A DNA stretch of 64,000 nucleotides from Bradyrhizobium canariense (GTDB lineage Bacteria > Pseudomonadota > Alphaproteobacteria > Rhizobiales > Xanthobacteraceae): NCBI RefSeq assembly GCF_900105125.1, contig NZ_LT629750.1, positions 4,305,001-4,369,000 of the forward strand. The letters run 5' to 3'. The notes beneath the pieces are model-generated. The model saw only the letters and a list, made by a program, of their open reading frames with translations, was not told where the DNA came from and searched no databases. The translations under genes were made by a program, and so were the position numbers. Shown here piece after piece: positions 57,338 to 64,000 of the stretch (positions are counted from its first letter, which is position 1; every line of letters starts with the position of its first letter).

Positions 57338-59155
57338 TCAGATATCGCCGACGACCTCGCGCCGCCGTTGTTCGGATTCTTCGGCATAACGCCGCATGGC
57401 GTGGGCCTCGTTGAGAATTCCAATCGGCCGGCGCTCGCCGTCGGCCTCGACCACGGCAAGCGACTCCGCTTCCGCGGTGTCAAACACCGCGATGGCTTCC
57501 TGAATGTTCATGACGGGATGCAGCACGACATTCCGATAATGCAGAATGTCGCTGATGCTCTTCGCCGCCTCGAGGTCAGGCGCGTGCGCTTCCGCTACCA
57601 GCGCCAGCCCGGCGTAGCAGCCCGCGGCATCCACCGCGACCACTTGTGTCCGCGACCCCAGTGGAAATTTGCTGCGGAATTCCTCGATCGGCATGTCGGC
57701 GTTCACGGTAGGGATGTCAGTCCGCATCAGGCGCCGCACCGTGAGGTCGCGGATCCATCCCACATCTGCCGCGCTGCGGATGGTTTCGCCGCGCAGATGC
57801 AGCCGCCAGGTCGCGAACGAATAGCCGAATAGTTCGCGGGTGATCTGGGAGGAGATCATGACGGCGACCAGCACGGCTGTTGTGAGCCAGAGATTGCCGG
57901 TCGATTCCAGCGCGATAAAGGACATCGTCAGCGGCCCGCCGATCACGGATGCCGACAGTGCGCTCATGCCGATGATGGCGTATGCGTTCGGGTTGAGCTT
58001 GAGACCCGGCCAGATCGCATCGATGCCGCCGGCAAACAGATGCCCGCCAAGCGCCCCGAGAAAAAGCGTGGCAAAAAACAACCCGCCGCGAAAGCCGCTG
58101 CCAAGCGATATGATGGACGCCATCGCTTTCAACGCGAACATCGTCGCGACCACGGCCAACGGTATTGAAACGAACCCGGCGAAATGTAGCGCGCCGTGCC
58201 CCGACGACATCACCTGCGGAGACAGCAAAGCGAGCAGACCGACGCCAAGACCGCCAAGCGCCGGGCGCAACGGCGGCCACAGCCCGCTCTTCGACAGCAG
58301 CGTCTCGCAGAGCGCCACGCCCCGCATAATGGCGATGCCGAACAGCGCCGCCAGGATGCCGAGCAGCGCGGCGATGGCAAGATCCCGCCCCAGCACGTCA
58401 CCGACCGGACCGACGCCGACGCCGATCGACAGCACCGTGAAGGCATGAGCGACAAAATAGCCCACGATCGCGGCGACACCGACAGGTGTCAGGCTCGCCG
58501 GCGTATATCCCCCGATCACCAGCTCAAAAGCATAGAAGGCACCGCCGAGCGGCGCTCCAAACGCGCCGGCGATCGCCGCCGCCGCGCCACAGCCGACCAT
58601 GATGCGCTGATCGGCGCGGCGCAGATGAAAGCCACGGCCCAATGACGCCGCAAGCCCGCTGGCGAGCTGGGTATAGCCCGCTTCAAGTCCAACCGAAGCG
58701 CCGACCCCGCTGGACCAGATGGTCTGCAGCGCCACGATCACGCTGCCGCGAAACGACATCCGTCCGCCGTGCAGGGCATTGGCCTCGATCGGATCGATTT
58801 CACGCGCCGGCCGCCACCGCAACAGCAGCAGAAAGGCCACCCCGAGCAGCAGGCCGCCGAGACTCGGTACCAGCACGGCACGCAGCGGCTCGATCCTGAA
58901 CTGGCTGGAGAGCCGATCTCCCATTTCGAGGTTGAACAACAGGACGTGAAGCAGTTCGACCGCAGCGCTCATCGCGGCCACCACCAACCCGCCGATGGTT
59001 CCGATCAGCGCGGCAAGAACGACCAGACTGGTTTCATACGCACGAACGAAGGCCCGCAGCCGCTGCGGCGCCTCGAAATATCGGGACGTGGGGGCCATTT
59101 CACTGGGTCCGTGGGCGGCCAAAAGTCCCGCCCGGCTTGATTTAGCGGGCTTCAT
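57338..59155 (-). CDS. ClC-family chloride channel/antiporter with CBS domains
   Basis: A 605-residue membrane protein with about 10-12 helices followed by a C-terminal CBS pair (about 480-600, e.g. MRTDIPTVNADMPIEEF). ClC signature regions diverge: the gating-Glu region reads SSGVGASVGLEAGYTQL (classically G-R/K-E-G-P), the first chloride motif GSGIP is replaced by REIDPIEAN, and the last motif reads GGLFFATLFLG. The start is uncertain: MKPAKSSRAG at 59155, MAPTSRYF at 59098 or others. It is divergent from the HNH gene. Confidence 0.85.
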   Translation of the reverse strand: MKPAKSSRAGLLAAHGPSEMAPTSRYFEAPQRLRAFVRAYETSLVVLAALIGTIGGLVVAAMSAAVELLHVLLFNLEMGDRLSSQFRIEPLRAVLVPSLGGLLLGVAFLLLLRWRPAREIDPIEANALHGGRMSFRGSVIVALQTIWSSGVGASVGLEAGYTQLASGLAASLGRGFHLRRADQRIMVGCGAAAAIAGAFGAPLGGAFYAFELVIGGYTPASLTPVGVAAIVGYFVAHAFTVLSIGVGVGPVGDVLGRDLAIAALLGILAALFGIAIMRGVALCETLLSKSGLWPPLRPALGGLGVGLLALLSPQVMSSGHGALHFAGFVSIPLAVVATMFALKAMASIISLGSGFRGGLFFATLFLGALGGHLFAGGIDAIWPGLKLNPNAYAIIGMSALSASVIGGPLTMSFIALESTGNLWLTTAVLVAVMISSQITRELFGYSFATWRLHLRGETIRSAADVGWIRDLTVRRLMRTDIPTVNADMPIEEFRSKFPLGSRTQVVAVDAAGCYAGLALVAEAHAPDLEAAKSISDILHYRNVVLHPVMNIQEAIAVFDTAEAESLAVVEADGERRPIGILNEAHAMRRYAEESEQRRREVVGDI

Positions 59156-59291
59156 GCCGATCATGCAATCCGGACGCGCCCCGGGAGGGGGACGGATAAG
59201 GCGGTGAACGCTCTTCACAATCCCGTCACGCTGCCTGTAGTATGTCAGACGCAAGCTGCTTCGCAGCCAAAACGGGGGCCAGGAGCGTTAC

Positions 59292-59849
59292 TTGAACGCA
59301 CATGTCTCGCAAGGTGGTTGGCCGGTGCTGGTGCTAAATGCGGACTTCCGGCCGCTGAGCTATTACCCGCTGTCTCTCTGGTCGTGGCAGGACGCGATCA
59401 AGGCGGTGTTTCTCGATCGAGTCAATATCGTCGAATATTATGACCGCGCGGTGCGCAGCCCCTCCTTTGAAATTCAGCTGCCAAGCGTGGTGTCGCTGAA
59501 ATCCTTCGTCAAGCCGACCACGCATCCCGCCTTCACCCGATTCAACGTATTTCTGCGTGACCGCTTCGTCTGCCAATACTGCTTGGCGAGCGACGACCTT
59601 ACTTTCGATCACATCATCCCGCGGAGCAAAGGCGGACAGACGACGTGGGAAAACGTGGTCGCCGCGTGTTCGCCGTGCAATCTGCGCAAGGGAAACCTGA
59701 CGACGCAGCAGGCGCGGATGTTTCCGAGGCAAACCCCGTTTGCACCAACGGTGCACCAGTTGCATCGCAACGGCCGGCTGTTTCCGCCGAACTATCTGCA
59801 TGACAGTTGGCTCGATTATTTGTACTGGGACACGGAACTCGATCCGTAG
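59292..59849 (+). CDS. HNH endonuclease family protein
   Basis: A 185-residue protein. The C-terminal half has the HNH fold with CQYC, the HNH-type core FDHIIPRSKGGQTTWENVV and SPCNLRKGN, so the catalytic His and zinc Cys are all present. The N-terminal half (VLVLNADFRPLSYYPLSLW) is conserved in alphaproteobacteria. The start is TTG at 59292, preceded by CCAGGAGCG; no ATG is available. Substrate unknown, maybe housekeeping rather than defence. Confidence 0.88.
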   Translation: MNAHVSQGGWPVLVLNADFRPLSYYPLSLWSWQDAIKAVFLDRVNIVEYYDRAVRSPSFEIQLPSVVSLKSFVKPTTHPAFTRFNVFLRDRFVCQYCLASDDLTFDHIIPRSKGGQTTWENVVAACSPCNLRKGNLTTQQARMFPRQTPFAPTVHQLHRNGRLFPPNYLHDSWLDYLYWDTELDP

Positions 59850-60167
59850 CGCCGGTTACCGGCGCCGTTCGTGCTTGCTGGGGTCGCGCACGAGCGACTA
59901 TGATGCAGTCCCGGCGTTTGCTAAATATTAGAAGACGCCGCGAGGCAGGAAAGACGATCACCGGGCCGGACCTTTTCCGCCCTACGTCATTCGGCGTAGT
60001 TCACTTGCCATGAAAAGTAATATTAGTTGAGTGTTACCGAGGTCCCCCTGTAATTGCGCGTCGCCGGAAAACTGACGCCGGAATCGAAACAATGACCAAA
60101 ACTCAGGCCTTAATTGAGCGCCGTTCCGGACAGCAAATTTCTGTTGCTAGCTGAGGGTCGAGTTCAA
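59849..60167. other. Intergenic region before the cyclase gene
   Basis: It begins with a short hairpin, GCGCCG-gttac-CGGCGC at 59849-59865, overlapping the HNH stop codon and possibly ending its transcript. The rest includes an AT-richer patch at 60012-60040, which may hold the cyclase promoter. No gene is visible. Confidence 0.4.
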
Positions 60168-63100
60168 ATGGACGTCGCGACTTGGCTGAACGGTCTTGGC
60201 TTGGGTCAATATGAAGCCGTTTTTCGCGAGAACGAGATCGACGGCGATGTACTGAGCGAGCTGACCGATCAGCACCTCAAGGACCTCGGGGTTTCGCTCG
60301 GGCACAGATTAAAGATACTCCGCGCCATCCGCGAGCAGCGGGCCTCAGGGTCGAAGCCGCAGGACGCCGCCGACCGGCGCCAATTGACCATCATGTTCTG
60401 CGATCTCGTCGACTCGACCGCGTTGACGGCGCAGCTCGACCCGGAAGACATGGCCGATCTGATTCGTGCGTTTCAGCGCACCATCGCGGCCGCGATCGCG
60501 CGCTTTGACGGCCACGTCGCAAAATGGCTGGGCGACGGCGCGACAATCTATTTCGGCTATCCCCGCGCGCATGAGGATGACGCGGAGCGCGCGGCACGGG
60601 CGGGCATCGCGCTGGTCGAGGCGGTGGGCGAGCTTCGGTGCGAGCGCGGCGTCGAACTCCGGGTGCGGATCGGTATTTCAACCGGCCTTGTCATCGTCGG
60701 CGAACTGATTGGGGAAGGCGATGCACGCGAGCGGGGCGTCGTCGGGGATACGCCGAATCTGGCCTCGCGGCTGCAAGCCGTCGCCGAGCCAGATACGGTC
60801 GTGGTTTCCGAATCGACGCGGCGGCTGCTGGGCAAGGCTTTTGAGCTAAAGGCGCTCGGGCCGCAGGAGCTGAAGGGCTTCAAGGCTCCGGTCCCCGCCT
60901 GGTCGGTGATGCACGAAATCGAAAACGTCAGCCGGTTCGAGGCTTCGCGCTCGGAGACGATGACGCCCTTCGTTGGCCGCGAGCACGAGGTTGGAATCCT
61001 GCTCGACCGCTGGCGCAGGGCCACCACGGGCGAAGGTCAGGTCACGCTGTTGTCGGGAGAAGCCGGCATCGGCAAATCTCGCGTTCTGGCGATGCTGCGC
61101 GAACGCATTGGCGATGAGCGGCACATGGTGCTGCGCTATCAATGCTCGCCGCATCATATCAACGACGCATTCTATCCCGTCATCGGCCAAATCTGGCGCG
61201 GCGCCGGGTTTGTCAGCGGCGAACCGGCCGCCGCGCGACTGCAGAAGCTTGAGATGATGATCGCACGCTCCGGTCTCGATTGCCGCGACATCGTGCCCTA
61301 CTTTGCTTCGCTGCTGGCGATCCCGACCGAGGGACGCTATCCCGTAGTCGAAATGGCCCCAAGCGAGTTCAAGGAGCGGGCCACGGCCGCGATGATCGCG
61401 ATAGCCGCTGCAGTCGCGGAAACGATGCCATTGCTGGTGGTTCTTGAAGACGCGCATTGGATCGATCCTACCTCGCTGGAGCTGCTCGGCCAGCTTGTCG
61501 AGCGAGTGCGGCATTTGCCGGTGCTGATCGTGGTGACGTTTCGACCTGAGTTCGCGGTGCCGCAGCTTGACCACGCGCAGGTCACGAACCTCTCGCTCAA
61601 CCGCTTCGGGCGTACTCAGGCCGTCACCATGATCGATCAGATCACGTCGGGAAAACCGTTACCCGCCGAAGTCCTCGATCAGATCGTGGCGAAAACTGAC
61701 GGCGTGCCGCTGTTCGTCGAGGAGCTGACCAAAAGCGTGCTCGAGTCCGGCCTGTTGCGCGAGGAAAGCGGCGTTTACGTCCTGGCCGCGATGCTGACGC
61801 CGCTGGCGATCCCCTCGACCTTGCACGATTCGCTGACGGCGCGGCTGGACCGCCTGTCGCCGATCAAGGAGATCGCGCAGATCGGAGCCGTGATCGGGCG
61901 CGAATTCCCCCGCAGCCTGTTGGAGGCCGTATCGCCCATCAAGGGGCGGCAATTGCAGGACGCCCTGCGCCAGCTCATGGAATCCGAACTGATTTATGAG
62001 CGCGGCACGGGGCCGATGACGAGCTACATTTTCAAGCACGCGCTGGTGCAGGATACGGCCTACGTTTCGCTGCTGCGCGGGCGACGCCAGCGCATCCATG
62101 CCGATATCGCGCAGGCGCTGAAGCAACGTGACGCCACCGAGGAGTCCGTCCCCGCCGTGATCGCCTATCACTTCACCGAAGCGGGCCTTGCCGAGCCAGC
62201 GGCATCCTACTGGCTGGCGGCAGCGGAACAGGCCCTCTCGCAGTCGGCGCCAGTGGAAGCAGAACGTCACGCCAGCACCGGCCTCACACTGGTCCCGCGG
62301 ATCAAGGCGGGGCCGGAACGCGACGCGCTCGAACTGGCGCTATTGGTCGCCCGCGCCAACGCGCTGGTGCCGCTGAAAAGTATGTCTGCCTCTGAAACGT
62401 TCGAGGCCGTCACGGCTGCGAAACAGTTGCTGGACCGGGGCATCGGTACGGATTTGCAGCGCATCTCCGTTCTATACGGGCTTTGCACCGGCAACACGCT
62501 GCGGGCACGCATGGTGCCGGCATTCGATCTGGCGCGTCAGATCATCGACATTGCGGAACGGCAGGACGACCCGACCTACTATCTCGTCGGCTACCGCCTG
62601 CTTGGCACGCTTCAATTTTACGCCGGACAGAACCGCGACGCCTTGGAGAGTCTGCGAAAGGGCGGCAAATATCGCGACCCGCGGCGGCAGCGGGCGCTCA
62701 GCTATCGGTTTGGATGGGATCCGAGCCTCGCTGTGGTCTGTTATGAGGTGCTGGTACGGCTATCGCTTGGCTTGTTCGACAGCGCCGCGCGGCTCAGCGA
62801 AGAGGTACGAGCCGAGCTTCTCGACCACCCTCACCCTCCGACGATCGCAACGGTAACGTTTTGCGGCGGGACCTGGCCGAAGGCAGTGCTGGCCGATCTC
62901 AAGGGCCTCGAGCGTGACAGCGCCGCGCTCGTCGCCTATTGCACCGAGAATAAAGTCGAGCAAATTCGCCTGCTGGCAGGCCTTCACCAGGCCTACGCCC
63001 GCGCGGTGCGCGAACCGGTCCAGACCAATATCGCTTTCATTCACGATGCGCTCGAAGCCGTGCGCAGATCAGGCAGCAATGCCGGCAACTCCATCCTGAT

Positions 63101-63491
63101 CTCCAATCTCGCCGAAGCGCTGCTGGTGGGTGGAGACCTAGCCGGCGCCGAGGCGGCTCTGACCGATGCATTCGCTTTCGTCGAACAATCCGGAGAGGGA
63201 TATTGGCTTGCCGACATGCACCGGCTGAGCGGCCATGTCGCGCTCAGGCAGCCGGAGCCGGATCGGACGCGCGCCGAAACCTGTTTCGTCAAGGCGATCG
63301 AGGTTGCCCGACGCCAGGAAGCGCGGCTGCTGGAACTGCGCGCCGCCACCGACCTCGCCCAGCTATGGCGGGACACCCAGTCAGGCAGCGATCCTCGCGC
63401 GCTGCTGGAACCGATCCTGGCCGCCATCGAGGGCGGAGAGACGACGCGCGATGTCCGCAACGCCCGCGCGTTGCTTGCCGAGTTCGTTTGA
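60168..63491 (+). CDS. SAM-domain adenylate/guanylate cyclase with ATPase and TPR-like region
   Basis: A 1107-residue soluble regulator. It starts with a sterile-alpha-motif domain (1-58, MDVATWLNGLGLGQYEAVFR). A class III cyclase domain (about 70-240) has metal-binding Asp79 (MFCDLVDST) and Asp123 (WLGDGATIYFG) and the base-binding region around GVVGDTPNLASRL. A STAND/AAA ATPase follows with Walker A SGEAGIGKS (Lys303) and DAHWIDPTSLELL. The C-terminal 500 residues are helical and repeat-like. Such multi-domain cyclases are many in Bradyrhizobium. I use ATG 60168; the frame is open to 60114. The signal is unknown. Confidence 0.93.
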   Translation: MDVATWLNGLGLGQYEAVFRENEIDGDVLSELTDQHLKDLGVSLGHRLKILRAIREQRASGSKPQDAADRRQLTIMFCDLVDSTALTAQLDPEDMADLIRAFQRTIAAAIARFDGHVAKWLGDGATIYFGYPRAHEDDAERAARAGIALVEAVGELRCERGVELRVRIGISTGLVIVGELIGEGDARERGVVGDTPNLASRLQAVAEPDTVVVSESTRRLLGKAFELKALGPQELKGFKAPVPAWSVMHEIENVSRFEASRSETMTPFVGREHEVGILLDRWRRATTGEGQVTLLSGEAGIGKSRVLAMLRERIGDERHMVLRYQCSPHHINDAFYPVIGQIWRGAGFVSGEPAAARLQKLEMMIARSGLDCRDIVPYFASLLAIPTEGRYPVVEMAPSEFKERATAAMIAIAAAVAETMPLLVVLEDAHWIDPTSLELLGQLVERVRHLPVLIVVTFRPEFAVPQLDHAQVTNLSLNRFGRTQAVTMIDQITSGKPLPAEVLDQIVAKTDGVPLFVEELTKSVLESGLLREESGVYVLAAMLTPLAIPSTLHDSLTARLDRLSPIKEIAQIGAVIGREFPRSLLEAVSPIKGRQLQDALRQLMESELIYERGTGPMTSYIFKHALVQDTAYVSLLRGRRQRIHADIAQALKQRDATEESVPAVIAYHFTEAGLAEPAASYWLAAAEQALSQSAPVEAERHASTGLTLVPRIKAGPERDALELALLVARANALVPLKSMSASETFEAVTAAKQLLDRGIGTDLQRISVLYGLCTGNTLRARMVPAFDLARQIIDIAERQDDPTYYLVGYRLLGTLQFYAGQNRDALESLRKGGKYRDPRRQRALSYRFGWDPSLAVVCYEVLVRLSLGLFDSAARLSEEVRAELLDHPHPPTIATVTFCGGTWPKAVLADLKGLERDSAALVAYCTENKVEQIRLLAGLHQAYARAVREPVQTNIAFIHDALEAVRRSGSNAGNSILISNLAEALLVGGDLAGAEAALTDAFAFVEQSGEGYWLADMHRLSGHVALRQPEPDRTRAETCFVKAIEVARRQEARLLELRAATDLAQLWRDTQSGSDPRALLEPILAAIEGGETTRDVRNARALLAEFV

Positions 63492-63631
63492 ATCATTGCA
63501 GTGATGAGCCGACAGCCCAAACCAGCCGTTGAAATCTGGATTGCGAATGACAAAATAGGGGCTGCGGTAGGGGCGATCGAGAACGCCATTTGGCCGTTCC
63601 GATCTTGCGCCGATTGAACAGGAGAGCCTGC

Positions 63632-64000
63632 ATGCCCTCTTTGACTGAATGGAAAGTGCCGCCGGCGAATCAGCCCCGCGCCAGCGACTACGACTTCGAC
63701 CTCGATCGCGTGCTGTCCTCGGTCGTCGGCCTGCATTCCATCATCCCGCCCGATGCGTTTAGCGCGGACAATCTGGGCACGGAGCGTGCCGGCAATGGTG
63801 TCGTGATCGATGATGGCCTGGTGCTGACCATCGGCTATCTGATCACCGAGGCTGAAGCGGTCTGGTTGCATCTCGGCGACGGGCGCGTGATGCAAGGGCA
63901 TGCGCTCGGCTTTGACTCAGAAACCGGCTTCGGCCTGGTGCAGGCGCTCGGCCGCCTCGATCTCGACCCGCTGCCGCTGGGCTCTTCGGCTGCCGCCGAA
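63632..64000 (+). CDS. Trypsin-like serine-protease-fold protein, 5' part only
   Basis: ATG at 63632 follows AGGAGAGCCTGC and the frame is open to the window end (123 residues). The order GNGVVIDDGLVLTIGYLITE, LHLGDGRVMQGHALGFDSET, GFGLVQAL resembles the first half of S1C (HtrA/DegP-like) proteases. But the His that should follow the LT strand (LTNHHVV in active members) is replaced by GYLIT, and the Asp of DTDLAVL is missing (ETGFGLV). It may be a catalytically dead relative; the Ser region lies outside the window. No signal peptide is seen. Confidence 0.8.
   Translation, partial: MPSLTEWKVPPANQPRASDYDFDLDRVLSSVVGLHSIIPPDAFSADNLGTERAGNGVVIDDGLVLTIGYLITEAEAVWLHLGDGRVMQGHALGFDSETGFGLVQALGRLDLDPLPLGSSAAAE

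Noticed and set aside
59292..59849. HNH endonuclease as part of a defence system.
   Set aside because: It stands alone next to a channel and a cyclase gene, is of a conserved chromosomal type, and no partner (methylase, specificity, Cas or Argonaute gene) is near.

Overview
The window looks like a chromosomal segment of a GC-rich alphaproteobacterium, most likely Bradyrhizobium or a close relative. Reasons: an alphaproteobacterial 16S rRNA gene, a SAM-II riboswitch in front of metX, the dispersed palindromic repeats I recognise from Bradyrhizobium, and the gene orders ftsE-ftsX, metX-metW, argH/tlpA and lptM-like/lysA. No plasmid, phage or CRISPR signature is visible.

Layout. 1-2075: 5' part of an rRNA operon on the minus strand (16S, leader, promoter, start of the 16S-23S spacer); its RNase III processing stem can be read directly. 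2463-5377: M23 peptidase, SPW membrane protein and a small unknown gene. 5452-7494: two insertion sequences side by side (IS5 and IS630 families), the IS630 abutting the stop codon of clpB. 7495-12372: clpB, a small CHAP-like secreted protein and an alpha/beta hydrolase, with several palindromic repeats. 12460-14611: a scarred region with a large structured dispersed repeat, a broken duplicate of the metW 3' end and an atypical AT-richer aspartokinase. 14703-17711: cell-wall enzymes (M15-like peptidase, L,D-transpeptidase). 18016-23149: methionine genes metXW under a SAM-II riboswitch, divergent from an aromatic amino-acid operon (chorismate mutase, hisC, tyrC). 23220-33271: envelope and division genes (DUF2125, PlsC, YdcF, FtsEX, zinc-ribbon protein, CpdR-like receiver, DUF4175), with two MITE-like palindromes at the ftsE/zinc-ribbon divergence. 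33491-38520: oxidoreductase, lysA, lipoprotein, argH, tlpA, a tiny motility-like protein. 38594-41149: LysR regulator divergent from a tautomerase and an aminotransferase. 41237-44873: an acyl-CoA/electron-transfer operon (HIG1 protein, cobalamin adenosyltransferase, etfB, etfA, 3-hydroxybutyryl-CoA dehydrogenase). 45004-51798: YihY/BrkB membrane protein, hybrid kinase, gluQ, an AlkA-like glycosylase, DUF2855 and an FAD monooxygenase. 51783-55111: two paralogous secreted DUF proteins divergent from a NarL-type two-component pair. 55246-64000: NHL-repeat lyase-like protein, Bug-type binding protein, ClC-type channel, HNH endonuclease, a 1107-residue SAM-domain/cyclase/ATPase regulator and the start of a protease-like protein lacking recognisable catalytic residues.

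How the genes work together. Most of the window is core metabolism: methionine, phenylalanine/tyrosine/histidine, lysine and arginine synthesis, and beta-oxidation electron transfer, together with envelope maintenance. I found no clear defence or secretion island. The least ordinary features are in the non-coding and rearranged DNA: the IS pair at the clpB stop codon, the paired IS630-like palindromes, the metW scar next to a foreign-looking aspartokinase, the layered metX leader and the uncharacterised DUF pair facing a two-component system.
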